This document shows, piece by piece, positions 1-8,515 of a stretch of 64,000 nucleotides of DNA. The notes beneath the pieces were generated by a model. The model had not been told where the DNA came from, did no database searches, and saw only the letters and a program-made list of their open reading frames with translations. Position 1 is the first letter of the stretch, and every line of letters starts with the position of its first letter. Origin of the DNA: JBGSUZ01 sp964404895 (GTDB lineage Bacteria > Bacillota > Clostridia > Peptostreptococcales > Acidaminobacteraceae); contig CAYOLV010000002.1 of NCBI GenBank assembly GCA_964404895.1, forward strand, positions 496,001 to 560,000, given 5' to 3'. A program made the translations under genes and the position numbers.

Positions 1-372
1 TTTCGACTGATAGGTCAATTTTGCTTTTTCATAAGCAATTTTAGCAGTCTCATACAATTTTTGATATTCAGTTGAATCAATCTCCGCTAAAATCTGGTCT
101 TTTTTAATATGATCCCCAGATTTCACATAAACCTTTGTCAGTTTGCCAGTCACTTCTGCATCAATATTTTGATAGTCTATGGTCGCCGAACCATCACTCT
201 CCAAACTGATGACTAAATCACCTTTTTCTGCTGTGGCTTCTGTAGTGGTAACTGTTTGTTCAGCTTTATCATTTTTTGTTTGCTGTCTATAATAGAAAAA
301 ACCGCCTATGGCTATGACAATTGTTAAGCCTAACCAAACCCATTTGGAATTTAGCTTTATTTTTTTCTTCAT
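1..372 (-). CDS. HlyD/RND-type efflux adaptor, N-terminal part (cut by window start)
   Basis: The first 124 codons of a membrane-fusion (periplasmic adaptor-type) protein read from an ATG at 370-372, behind an AGGAGG ribosome binding site. The product has a short basic N-terminus, one hydrophobic anchor (about residues 12-28), a polar linker, and then the lipoyl-like start of the HlyD family (GDLVISLESDGSATI, followed by VYVKSGDHIKKDQ and an E-I-D turn) leading into a helical hairpin. In Firmicutes such adaptors usually precede MacB-type ABC transporter genes, which here would lie outside the window. The family call is firm; the substrate cannot be inferred. Confidence 0.85.
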   Translation of the reverse strand, partial: MKKKIKLNSKWVWLGLTIVIAIGGFFYYRQQTKNDKAEQTVTTTEATAEKGDLVISLESDGSATIDYQNIDAEVTGKLTKVYVKSGDHIKKDQILAEIDSTEYQKLYETAKIAYEKAKLTYQSK

Positions 373-463
373 AGTGGGGGAACCTCCTCATACTTCTAAG
401 TTTATTCTTCATATTTATAATAGTCCCCCAATGTGATGGATATGTGATGAAGGGTTTCCACAC

Positions 464-494
464 ATAAAAAAAAGACCAAGTTATCCTTAGTCTT
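464..494 (-). terminator. Rho-independent terminator of the sensor kinase gene
   Basis: Read on the minus strand, a 9-bp stem (AAGACTAAG with CTTGGTCTT, one G-T pair) and a 5-base loop are followed by eight Ts. It lies about 20 bases after the stop of the kinase gene at 515 and before the adaptor gene, so the two are transcribed separately. Confidence 0.85.
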
Positions 495-514
495 CTCTCA
501 GCTAAATTTAAGAT

Positions 515-2806
515 TTAACGGGGTGGTTCGCCTACCAGCGGTACATCTATGACAAAAGTGGTTCCCCCTTCATGAGTGCTGTGGCAATTAATGGATCCCC
601 CTAATTTTTGACTGACCAGATTGTAGACAATATAGAGTCCTAAACCACTGCCTCCATTTGCCCGATTGGTGGTAAAGAAAGGTTCAAAAATACGATCAAG
701 AGTCTCTTCTGGGATCCCGTGTCCATTATCGGTATAAATGACTACTAGGCGCTTTTCTTCAATATATTGAGTGGCTTTGATTTTAATTTCGCCACTTGCT
801 TTGTCTTTGAATCCATGAATAAAGCTGTTCATTAAAAAGTTTGTGAATATTTGAGAGTACACGCCTGCGTAGCTGTAAATTAAAATATTGGAATCACACT
901 CAATTTCAATATGGTAGTCTTTATTTTTGTATTCATGTTTTAAACTCAATAAAATCATGCCTAAATAGTCTTTCAAATTGAAAAGGGTCATATCTTCCGT
1001 ACTTTGGTTAACAGATATTTTTTTAAAACTATTGACGAGTTCTGCTGCTCTTGCCAAATTGGTTTCCAAAATCCCTAAACTCTCGGTGTTCCCGTTTAAA
1101 AATTCGTTCATTTTATTCTTAGATAGAGTATTGCCTGCCAAACTCAACTTGAGTTCTTCATTGATTTTTTTCAAATAAGATGCTACTGTGACGCTAATTC
1201 CCAGAGGTGTATTGATTTCATGAGCAACTCCAGAAACAATGCCACCCAATGAAGCCATTTTTTCCTGTTCTACCAATTGAGACATGGCATCCTTTAAAGC
1301 TTTTGTACGTTCTTCAACTCTGTCCTCTAATTCCTCGTAGAGTTTTTTCAGTTCTTCTGAAGCTAATTTCTTCTCTGTATTGTCAAAAATAACCCCATCC
1401 ATGTACTTTTGACCATAACCCGTATCAATCAGGCTCCCCTTTTCAAAAACCCACCTGACTGTACCATCTTTGGCCACGATTCGATACTCAGTGGTAAAGT
1501 CATAATTATTTTCATCGCTTGTTGCCTTATCCACGTTATCCTTATCTTCTGGATGTATAATGCTGTCCCAATACATTTTAGGTGGATCTCCTAAAAAATC
1601 TTCTGGGCTGTAACCCGTCATAATTTCCACCCATTTACTCACTGTTTGCATTTTCCAAGGGGGATTAGGGTCACACCTGTATACAATGCCAGGTAAATTA
1701 TCTACCAGTCCACTGTATTGAGATTCACTTAAAATCAAGCTTTGTTCTTTGCTTACTAAAGTATCAATCATTTCTTGCAAATCTTCCGTTCGCCCTGTTA
1801 CCATTTTATGAAGAGAGCGGTTATAAAAGAACATATAGAGAATGCCTAAGACAACAATTAATAAACCCATTATGCCAATCATCGAACCAACCATCAAACT
1901 TTCTGCCAAATCTTTGGAGCCTTGGTAAACCTGAGATTTAGGTGATAAGATAATGAGTTTCCATTTTGTTCCAGTGATAGCTTTACCAAATCCCAAGTAA
2001 GATCCCGAGTCTAACTTTGTTTGAAAAACCGCAGATTTTTGATAGAGGTTTTTAACTTCAGGATAGGCTTCAGACAAGGTCTTAAACTGGTTCGTACTGT
2101 GAGAAGGATCTGCAAGAATCATTTCATTGCTGTGTATTAGAATATAAAACCCACCATAAACTACATCTGTTTCATTAATAGCATTTGCCAATTTTTCCAT
2201 GGTATAGTCAAAGCCAATTACCCCAACAGTTTCACCTTGATCATTTCGGATTTCCTTCACTTGGCTCACTAAAATTTTATCACTGCTCACATCTTTGTAT
2301 GGTTTTGTCTGAATAACTTCTCCTTCAGCGTCCAGTGCCTCTTTATACCATGGTCTAGTTCGTGGGTCGTAATGAGCGCTGATTTCAGTTTCAGGCCAAC
2401 ACAAATAGCCACCGTTTTCAGTGGCCACATAGGCATATATAATTCCAGGATGGGACATAGCATAAATAGATAGGAGTTGATAGAGATTTTGCTCTTCTGC
2501 CTTTCCTTTACTAGGTCTCATTATTTGTCCCTGACTTTGATCCTTATAACTTGTAATTTCTGAACTTATATTTTTTATAGTAGGCAAGGAGGCAAATAAG
2601 CTAAGATCTTGGTTGATTCCAGTCAATGTCTGACCCAGTGATTTGTCCACAACCCTCAGCTGAGTATTTACGGTTGTATAAAAGTCTTCCTCTACAGCTT
2701 TTTCAATGCGATTATTCACCCATCCATAAGTGGCAGTTAAGGCGATCACACATATGAACAGCGTCAGCACCAAGTATTTTATTGGCAATGATTTCAATGG
2801 ATTCAT
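515..2806 (-). CDS. Cache-PAS sensor histidine kinase
   Basis: Membrane sensor kinase of 763 residues. Order: an anchor helix (about 10-30), an extracellular dCache-like domain (about 35-295, with the typical DPRTRPWY segment near 150), a second membrane helix (about 303-328), a PAS domain (about 365-475), a coiled coil, a phosphoacceptor helix with HEINTPLG (His near 529), and a C-terminal ATPase domain with DNGHGIPEE and GGSGLGLYIV. All catalytic boxes look intact. The ATG at 2804-2806 is chosen over an upstream GTG because an AGGTG site lies six bases before it. No response regulator is adjacent, so its partner is elsewhere. The ligand is unknown; Cache domains commonly bind small organic acids or amino acids. 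Confidence 0.9.
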   Translation of the reverse strand: MNPLKSLPIKYLVLTLFICVIALTATYGWVNNRIEKAVEEDFYTTVNTQLRVVDKSLGQTLTGINQDLSLFASLPTIKNISSEITSYKDQSQGQIMRPSKGKAEEQNLYQLLSIYAMSHPGIIYAYVATENGGYLCWPETEISAHYDPRTRPWYKEALDAEGEVIQTKPYKDVSSDKILVSQVKEIRNDQGETVGVIGFDYTMEKLANAINETDVVYGGFYILIHSNEMILADPSHSTNQFKTLSEAYPEVKNLYQKSAVFQTKLDSGSYLGFGKAITGTKWKLIILSPKSQVYQGSKDLAESLMVGSMIGIMGLLIVVLGILYMFFYNRSLHKMVTGRTEDLQEMIDTLVSKEQSLILSESQYSGLVDNLPGIVYRCDPNPPWKMQTVSKWVEIMTGYSPEDFLGDPPKMYWDSIIHPEDKDNVDKATSDENNYDFTTEYRIVAKDGTVRWVFEKGSLIDTGYGQKYMDGVIFDNTEKKLASEELKKLYEELEDRVEERTKALKDAMSQLVEQEKMASLGGIVSGVAHEINTPLGISVTVASYLKKINEELKLSLAGNTLSKNKMNEFLNGNTESLGILETNLARAAELVNSFKKISVNQSTEDMTLFNLKDYLGMILLSLKHEYKNKDYHIEIECDSNILIYSYAGVYSQIFTNFLMNSFIHGFKDKASGEIKIKATQYIEEKRLVVIYTDNGHGIPEETLDRIFEPFFTTNRANGGSGLGLYIVYNLVSQKLGGSINCHSTHEGGTTFVIDVPLVGEPPR

Positions 2807-2922
2807 GGCGAACACCTCGTCAAATTAATATTACTAAACTTGATACCCACCCATTGATAGATTATTCACCTATTCAGTATTTCAAATGACTATTTGGAAC
2901 CATTCCCTAGGTTTCAGGCACT

Positions 2923-2975
2923 AAAAAAGTGCAGTTGCTAGTCTAAGAGTCTAGAAGGTCAACTGCACTTTTATT
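2923..2975. terminator. Terminator between the kinase and YhgE genes
   Basis: Long hairpin whose outer arms are AAAAGTGCAGTTG and CAACTGCACTTTT. There are T-runs on both sides. It sits 20 bases after the stop of the YhgE-type gene read leftward and so ends the MarR-YhgE operon. Confidence 0.85.
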
Positions 2976-2993
2976 TGTAATTATTAAAATCAA

Positions 2994-5015
2994 TTAGAAG
3001 ATTGGATCTCCATCAGGGTTTCTGTCGGTTTTAATTTTGGCAATTCCCACGTTAAGAATAAAGAAACCAAGGGCTAAACCAAATAACACCAACATATTTT
3101 GTTGATATAAGCTGTAATCAATCCCTGAAATAACTTCTTTCAGTGCATTGACCGAATAGGTCATCGGCATTAAAGGATTGATCTTTTGGAAGAACATAGG
3201 TACCAACTCGATTGGGAATGTTCCGCCACAAGCTGTGAGTTGGAGAATTAACATTAGAATAGCAAGGAATTTCCCTACTTCTCCTAAATGCACTAAGAAA
3301 AATCTCATAATAGAAACAAAGGCTAAAGAAGTTGCAATACAAGTGATATAGAATAATGCAACATTTTTAACGTCTAAATGAAGACCTTTTCTAAGGACAA
3401 CTGCCAATACCATAGCTTGAACCAATCCAATTGCAGTATATGCTCCAAATCGAGCAAAACCTTTTGATTTACTGTTAGATCTTCTGAATCTCACCGTAGG
3501 ATCTAAATAGATAGCAAAGAACATCATGAGTGCGCCTACCCAAATAGATAGAGAAACAAAATAAGGTGTGAATGCTGTACCATAGTCGGGTACACTGTTT
3601 ATTTTTTCAGCATTGATGTCCATTGGATCTGCTGCATAAGTATTAATACCGTCTAATTTGCCCACTTGCTCTTTAGCCGTTACGACAGATTCATTAACTT
3701 CGTCTCTTGCTTCGCCGACGCCATCGTCTAAGGTTTTAATACCTTCTTGAAGCTTCTTTTCACCGTCAATTAAAAGCGTGGCATTTTTATTCAATTCCCC
3801 AGTGCCATTAGAAGCTTTTTCTAAGCCGGTGCTCAAAGCAGCAGCACCATCTTTTAAAGTGGCAGCTCCAGCACTGACTTGAGCTGCTTTTTCCGCCGCT
3901 GTATTCATGCTGCTTGAAAGGGTGTTAATACCATTATTGAGGGTGCCGTAAGAGGTGTTGATTTTTGTAGACCCTTCGCTAAGGCTAGTCCCAGAGGTTT
4001 TTAACAATTCACTGGCAGAAGCCAATTGTGATTGACTCGCCTTGCCTGCTTCAAGTACTTTCAAAACAGCTTGCATGTTCGGGTCTTTCATAGCTTCTGG
4101 GTGAGCGCCTAAATAAGTCTTTAAAGCAGCCGCCATGGCAACTTGACCTTGTGCACTTTGGTTGACAGTGTCTACCAATTGATTAACACCCGCTGTATAT
4201 TTTTGAATGCCAGTGTCTAAATTTCCAAGACCTGTGCTAAATTGAGCTGAACCTGCAGCTAATTCTCCAGATTTGGTAGAACCTGCTTTTAATGCTGTTG
4301 CAAAGGTTTGAGTTCCAGTTGCCAGTTGTGTCGCACCTTCTGAAAGTGCAGCACTACCTTTTGCAGCTTCTGAAATACCTTTGTCTAGGGTTTGAACCCC
4401 TTTGTTGAATTTAGATTGACCTTCGATCAAGTCGCCCGTTTTGCTGTACAAAGTACTCGTACCGTCTTTCATTTCGCCAAGGCCATCTGCAAGAACTGCA
4501 AGGTCTTCAGGAACTTTTTTTATTTCGTCTGTCATTGCTTGAACAACTTCTTCAGTAATGGTTTTTGAAATTTTATTTTCAAGTTCCGATGCGACTTTGT
4601 TTAATACCTGCCCTGCTAAGAAGTTACGTTTTTCATTAAGCTTATATTCTACTAAACCTTTTATGCGTTCAGGAGAATCTGCTTTTGCAATCGATGCTGT
4701 AAAATCTTTTGGGAAAGTGACCATAGCGTAGAAATCTGTTCCATTTAGACCTGAATCTGCAGATGCTGCGTCTGTGAAAATCCACTTTACATCTGTATTG
4801 CTCTTAAGCTCGTCTACGACTTCTTGACCTACGTTTTTAAACTCCCCGTTGACTTCTGCTCCTAAATCTTCCGTAATTACCGCTATTGGCAACTCGTTCA
4901 TTCTGCTGTACGGATCCCAGAATGCATATAAAAATAAAGAGGAATACACCAACGGAATAATTGCTACGGCTGAAACCACCGCTATCATTTTATACTTTTT
5001 AATAAACTCTTTCAT
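2994..5015 (-). CDS. YhgE/Pip family membrane protein
   Basis: A 673-residue protein with the YhgE/Pip architecture. It has one N-terminal membrane helix followed by an extracellular domain (AFWDPYSRMNELPIAVITED), then a long middle section of degenerate repeats rich in L-x-x-G-x-x-x-L spacing, and a C-terminal ABC-2-like bundle of about five to six membrane helices. The family includes phage-infection proteins and putative export or envelope factors; the molecular role is not established. The start is the second ATG (5013-5015), which has GGAGG five bases upstream. It is the second gene of an operon led by a MarR regulator, 30 bases away, suggesting local control in response to an envelope-active compound (inference). 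Confidence 0.85.
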   Translation of the reverse strand: MKEFIKKYKMIAVVSAVAIIPLVYSSLFLYAFWDPYSRMNELPIAVITEDLGAEVNGEFKNVGQEVVDELKSNTDVKWIFTDAASADSGLNGTDFYAMVTFPKDFTASIAKADSPERIKGLVEYKLNEKRNFLAGQVLNKVASELENKISKTITEEVVQAMTDEIKKVPEDLAVLADGLGEMKDGTSTLYSKTGDLIEGQSKFNKGVQTLDKGISEAAKGSAALSEGATQLATGTQTFATALKAGSTKSGELAAGSAQFSTGLGNLDTGIQKYTAGVNQLVDTVNQSAQGQVAMAAALKTYLGAHPEAMKDPNMQAVLKVLEAGKASQSQLASASELLKTSGTSLSEGSTKINTSYGTLNNGINTLSSSMNTAAEKAAQVSAGAATLKDGAAALSTGLEKASNGTGELNKNATLLIDGEKKLQEGIKTLDDGVGEARDEVNESVVTAKEQVGKLDGINTYAADPMDINAEKINSVPDYGTAFTPYFVSLSIWVGALMMFFAIYLDPTVRFRRSNSKSKGFARFGAYTAIGLVQAMVLAVVLRKGLHLDVKNVALFYITCIATSLAFVSIMRFFLVHLGEVGKFLAILMLILQLTACGGTFPIELVPMFFQKINPLMPMTYSVNALKEVISGIDYSLYQQNMLVLFGLALGFFILNVGIAKIKTDRNPDGDPIF

Positions 5016-5045
5016 GTTAACCTCCATTAGGATGTTAGCAACGTC

Positions 5046-5519
5046 CTATTTGGATGATTCGGCGAATACATCGTCAAATTTATCATTTAATACTTCCAAA
5101 GTGGATATAAGCGCTGCTAGTTCTTCGTGTTCCATAACGCTGAATAATCTTTCAACAATGTCATTTTTCATTTTAAGAATATCTTCAAAGGCGCTATTGC
5201 CTTTTTCTGATAATTTTACAATGACTTGTCGTCGATCTTCTTCGTCTCTGTCTCTTTCGACGTAACCTTTTTTAATAAGTCGGTCTACTGTGACTGTTGG
5301 TGTCCCCATGCTGACCCCTAGCTTGTTGGCGATGTCAGACATTTTATTTCTGTCTCCACCTTTGCCAATGACCAAAATAGTGTTCATTTCAATCATAGTC
5401 AGTTCTTCCAAGAAATCTTTGTAAAAGTAGCGTTTGCTTTCAAGTCTATTGTATCTGTCGTACAACTGCAGAAATAAACGGCCAACCGCTTGTAAATCTG
5501 TAGAACGATTTTTATTCAT
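5046..5519 (-). CDS. MarR family transcriptional regulator
   Basis: A 157-residue winged-helix repressor-type protein. The core is typical of MarR: MSDIANKLGVSMGTPTVTVDRLIKKGYVERDRDEEDRRQVIVKL, where the DRR of the wing is conserved, with N- and C-terminal dimerisation helices. It is followed by the YhgE/Pip gene in the same operon. The upstream region carries repeats that could be its own operator, so autorepression with co-control of the membrane protein is the likely arrangement. The ligand is unknown. Confidence 0.9.
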   Translation of the reverse strand: MNKNRSTDLQAVGRLFLQLYDRYNRLESKRYFYKDFLEELTMIEMNTILVIGKGGDRNKMSDIANKLGVSMGTPTVTVDRLIKKGYVERDRDEEDRRQVIVKLSEKGNSAFEDILKMKNDIVERLFSVMEHEELAALISTLEVLNDKFDDVFAESSK

Positions 5520-5552
5520 AAACTCACCTCCTATTTACTAATCTATGAAATG

Positions 5553-5622
5553 ATTATACAACGTCTTTTCGATATTCGCAAGTATAAATATTTCGAAGTT
5601 CAAAGTATTTTATTTTCGAAGT
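5553..5622 (-). promoter_or_regulatory. Promoter of the MarR-YhgE operon with operator-like repeats
   Basis: On the minus strand a -35 TTGCGA (5576-5581) and a -10 TATAAT (5553-5558) are separated by exactly 17 bases. Just upstream, ACTTCGAAA occurs twice (within 5592-5600 and 5614-5622), each containing the palindrome TTCGAA, and a related GCGAATATCGAAAAG overlaps the -35. Repeated palindromic half-sites around the promoter of a MarR gene are what an autoregulatory operator looks like. The promoter is clear; the operator role is inferred. Confidence 0.7.
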
Positions 5623-5651
5623 AGTTTGGGTTTGGTGGTGGGTGCTGAGAC

Positions 5652-5702
5652 ATAAAAAAACATCAGAGGAAGAAAGGATTAAACCTCTTTTTCTCTGATG
5701 TT
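5652..5702 (-). terminator. Terminator after the first 80-aa gene
   Basis: The arms AACATCAGAG and CTCTGATGTT enclose an imperfect inner stem and are followed on the minus strand by seven Ts. It closes the toxin island at its left end. A closely related hairpin sequence recurs at 7848-7892, on the other side of the orphan cassette. Confidence 0.85.
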
Positions 5703-5713
5703 ATTGGGTGATT

Positions 5714-5956
5714 CTAGGAATTGCAACTTATGATTTTAGGTAATTCAGTACCCGCTTTGAGGTACCTAACAACTTTAGATGCAGCTGTCATAAACATAAT
5801 TCTATCAGTTGATGTTCCAGTATCTTTTAGTTGTGTTACTTCAAGACTTTGCTTATTTACTAAAAACTCACCTTCTTCATATTCATATTCGCCGTAAAAA
5901 TAAATTACTTCTTTTTCATCTTCATAATTCTTAATTAATGATACTGATATTGCCAT
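5714..5956 (-). CDS. 80-aa protein of the toxin island, copy A
   Basis: Small acidic protein, not recognised. It begins with ISVSLIKNYEDEKEVIYFYG, has several short beta-rich stretches, and ends with a helix-like DRIMFMTAASKVV. It is about 70% identical (56 of 80 positions, counted by eye) to the protein at 7468-7710, and the upstream leaders are also similar, including the CTCTCC region complementary to a GGAGAG ribosome binding site. The two copies bracket an orphan nuclease toxin tip and its immunity gene. Small genes in such places are often immunity or accessory proteins, but no function can be assigned from sequence alone. Confidence 0.7.
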   Translation of the reverse strand: MAISVSLIKNYEDEKEVIYFYGEYEYEEGEFLVNKQSLEVTQLKDTGTSTDRIMFMTAASKVVRYLKAGTELPKIISCNS

Positions 5957-6141
5957 CTAAAGCTCTCCTTGTTATTCAATAACTTCATTCAATAAATGTA
6001 TAACTCATTTGTTTTTGAGCAAAATCATGCGTACCATTATATTTTTCAAGTCTAACAATTAAAACAATCTGCGCTCTTTTTGAAGTAGATGAGTTGTTGG
6101 AGAATACCAAACTAAAACTCTACAAAATATCCTAAATCTGA

Positions 6142-6549
6142 TTACAGATATTTCTTTTCCCAAGCTTCACGCCTTGTAATTACATCGGATTCTTCAAGAT
6201 TCAGATATTCAAAGTCAACTTTGAATTTTCCTGTGTTTTCTAAAATAAAAGTTATTATATTCCATTTTTCAAGACCTTCTTCAGCAAATGCCTTATTTAA
6301 TTTTTCAATCAATCTTGATAATTCTACAGAGTACATTATTCTTTCTTTTCTACTAATTCCAAACTCATCAGTCAATGAATCAGACGTTTTTAATGTGTTT
6401 TGATCACTCTCATAGAATACGTAATGAATTGAAATAGCGTCATCTTCTACTTCTGAAAACAATAGAACCTTATTCCATTCGGCTGGAATTATGTCAACAA
6501 ATTTGTTTGCAATCTCTTGATAAATTAAATCAAATTTTGTATGGCTCAT
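6142..6549 (-). CDS. YezG-family immunity protein
   Basis: A 135-residue protein of the YezG (DUF600) antitoxin family. It shows the family's ordered blocks: an N-terminal YQEIANKFVDIIPAEWNKVLLFSEV, a middle FYESD section, and a C-terminal W-(N)-I-I-T-F-x-L-x-x-x-GKFKVDFEYLNLEESD. The start is the ATG at 6547-6549, with GGAGG nine bases upstream; an upstream in-frame extension would run into the toxin gene and is rejected. It follows the nuclease tip gene by 16 bases in the same direction. YezG in Bacillus subtilis neutralises the nuclease toxin YeeF, so this protein most likely protects against the adjacent nuclease domain. Confidence 0.88.
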   Translation of the reverse strand: MSHTKFDLIYQEIANKFVDIIPAEWNKVLLFSEVEDDAISIHYVFYESDQNTLKTSDSLTDEFGISRKERIMYSVELSRLIEKLNKAFAEEGLEKWNIITFILENTGKFKVDFEYLNLEESDVITRREAWEKKYL

Positions 6550-6565
6550 CAATTGCCACCTCCGG

Positions 6566-7393
6566 CTATATTTTAAAGATTTTTTCATGCTTTTTACCAT
6601 CGATAAAGTACTCAACAAAAAACTCTGTTGGTCGCTTTGAATTACCTTCATAGATAGTATCAATTGTTACATTTACTTTTTTTCCACTTTTTAATGCATC
6701 TGCCCAAGTATTCTCCATAGTTTTCCATGCACCTTGATTCAAATTACCATTCATAGGCACTAAGTTATCAAGATTGCCTGAACCGTCAAAAATGTTTGCT
6801 ATCAAGTGTCCACCATGGTCATCAGCAAGTCTATCACCTCGACCAGCAACCTTTTGAGCATGTTTATTAATATTTCCTTTTCCTAATTTCAAAGTACCTT
6901 CGACACTATCAATTCTACCTAGAGAATCAGTTTTATACAAATATCCACTTGTAGTCTTATAGCTAATGTTAGGCTTCAAAGTTTTAATACGACCTATTTT
7001 AGTATACTGAGCACCATTCATTAACGTCTCAGCAACCTCATCAATAGCCTCATCCGTCCCCCTAACAATATCATCCGCAATATGCTTAGAATCACCCACT
7101 TTATCAGTGATTTTTACAGCACATCTTGCAAATTGACCCAACTCTACGCTTTCAGCTATCGTTGCAGCACCTTTTGAGATTAGTATATCAGCAATAATAT
7201 TTGATGCAAATTCACCTGCTTTAAAAGCTATGGTATTCCCATTTGTATTTTTTGCCCAATCATATATTGCCACAGATGTATCTATAACTTGTTGATATGC
7301 TCCTCTAACCGCCTTGCCTTCTTTTGATTCTGTATTAAAAGCATTATTCGAGAACGATATCGATAGTCCTTTATCCTGATACGAAGATAATTT
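6566..7393 (-). pseudogene. Orphan toxin tip: pre-toxin segment plus Endonuclea_NS_2 nuclease
   Basis: The open frame runs from just after a stop at 7394-7396; the first plausible start is a GTG at 7271-7273, without a convincing ribosome binding site. The first ~120 codons match the pre-toxin region (about residues 795-905) of the 1115-aa toxin at 9066-12413. Matches include E-G-K-A-V-R-x-A-Y-Q and A-F-K-A-G-E-F, ending in IADDIV. The C-terminal ~100 residues are instead a DNA/RNA non-specific endonuclease of the Endonuclea_NS_2 type, with DDHGGHLIANIFDGSG and a following NLVPMNGNLNQGAW that resemble the metal- and His-containing active site. The N-terminal delivery part is absent. This is the usual form of a displaced toxin tip; it may be silent unless recombined onto the full-length gene. 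Confidence 0.8.
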
Positions 7394-7467
7394 TTAAACT
7401 TTATTATTCTCAATTAGTTTCTTAGAAATTGCTTTAATTATCTATTCTACCTGTGTTGCTTAAGCTT

Positions 7468-7710
7468 CTAGGAGTTATAACTTGTCCACTCTGGTAATTC
7501 AATACCACTTTTGATACTCCTTGCAACTTTCGATACAGCTGTCATAAACATAATTCTGTCTGTTACAGTCTCAATATCTTTCAGCTGTATTACTTCGAAG
7601 CTCTGCTTATTTATTGAAAACTCACCTTTTTCATTTTCATAATCCCCATAAAAACAAATCACTTCTTTATCATCTTCATATTTTTTAATTAATGATACTG
7701 ATATAACCAT
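7468..7710 (-). CDS. 80-aa protein of the toxin island, copy B
   Basis: Paralogue of the 80-aa protein at 5714-5956, with about 70% identity over the whole length. The conserved stretches are ISVSLIK, the NKQS region and DRIMFMTA. The leader upstream of its ATG (7708-7710) is also shared with copy A. It lies upstream of the orphan nuclease tip on the same strand, about 75 bases from the stop that opens that frame. Function unknown; an immunity or accessory role is inferred only from position. Confidence 0.7.
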   Translation of the reverse strand: MVISVSLIKKYEDDKEVICFYGDYENEKGEFSINKQSFEVIQLKDIETVTDRIMFMTAVSKVARSIKSGIELPEWTSYNS

Positions 7711-7847
7711 CTAAAGCTCTCCTTGTTATTTAATAACTCCATTGAATAATTACATAATTCATATGTTTTTTTGAGCAAGTTCGTGTGGATCCCATTAAGC
7801 AAAACTTTATTTTCAACGTTTAAACGCGACTTTACGTCATAAAGAAC

Positions 7848-7892
7848 AACATCAGAGAAGAAAAGTATAAAACCCTTTTCTTCTCTGATGTT
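7848..7892. repeat. 18-bp perfect inverted repeat related to the terminator at 5652-5702
   Basis: The arms AACATCAGAGAAGAAAAG (7848-7865) and its exact reverse complement (7875-7892) are separated by nine bases. It shares ACATCAGAG-AGAAA with the terminator downstream of the first 80-aa gene. The T-run after it on the minus strand is poor (TGTTCTTT), so it may be a weak terminator for genes further right or a relic of a duplicated module end. Confidence 0.75.
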
Positions 7893-7924
7893 ACTTGTGT
7901 TTTCATATTCTATTCTGATGAGTC

Positions 7925-8027
7925 CAGTTTGAAATTTATAGAACCCTTAGCCCTCATTTAAATCCCCCAAGTTCAACCAGTTTACCAGAAACCCAAAAAC
8001 TGTCATGTAAGGGTTCTCCATAAACTG
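7925..8027. repeat. Nested inverted repeats (three pairs of arms)
   Basis: The outer pair is CAGTTT (7925-7930) with AAACTG (8022-8027). The middle pair is AGAACCCTTA (7940-7949) with TAAGGGTTCT (8008-8017). The inner pair is CAGTTT (7978-7983) with AAACTG (7997-8002). The pairs nest, so a single transcript from either strand could fold into one long interrupted hairpin. No protein frame explains it. It could be a small RNA, a decayed mobile-element end, or chance. Confidence 0.5.
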
Positions 8028-8154
8028 AGTGGGTAAGAGCTCTAACCTAAATTTTAGCTGCAATAACAAAACGCTAGTTCATGGAAAGGATTAAACTAAG
8101 TTTTGCACCTGAGAAGAATTCTTGTTTTCACAGCAAACCGAAATAAATTTTACA

Positions 8155-8515
8155 CTTGTGTGCCAGGTGTTCGCCCTGAGTCGCATTTGCTATTATTCAG
8201 TGGAGATAAAACCACTAAGCATATTAGACCTCTCATTTCGGGAAAATGTGACGAGGTTCTAACGTATCTGTTCAATCAAGGTAATCTTCTTTAAGCATTG
8301 CCACCACATCATTACGTGTTTACTTGCCACTGTGTGCCACTCGTTCGCCCTTTGTCGCGTTTTCTAGTCCGAAGTAGAGTTAAGGATACCTCCGGCACTG
8401 CTAAATGCACATTTCAGGGCGATTTGAGCATTTTTTTGATTGCCTAATCCCTCAGTCAGAACCGATTGATTCCGGTGCTGGATAAAGGGACGTGGTCGCC
8501 CCGAATCACATTCGC
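8155..8515. repeat. Three degenerate copies of a TCGCCC-n-TCGCAT motif
   Basis: Copy 1 (8155-8191) contains TGTGTGCC followed by GTTCGCCCTGAGTCGCATTT. Copy 2 (8329-8366) contains TGTGTGCC followed by GTTCGCCCTTTGTCGCGTTT. Copy 3 (8487-8515) contains GGTCGCCCCGAATCACATTC. The first two share about three quarters of positions over 36 bases. The spacing is about 174 and 158 bases. No function is known to me. Confidence 0.45.

Noticed and set aside
4849..5265. 138-aa open frame on the plus strand opposite yhgE and marR
   Set aside because: Shadow of two well-supported minus-strand genes; no ribosome binding site or family similarity.
8103..8294. 63-aa open frame on the plus strand in the toxin island
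   Set aside because: No ribosome binding site, no recognisable sequence, and it crosses one copy of a repeated motif in a stretch that looks non-coding.
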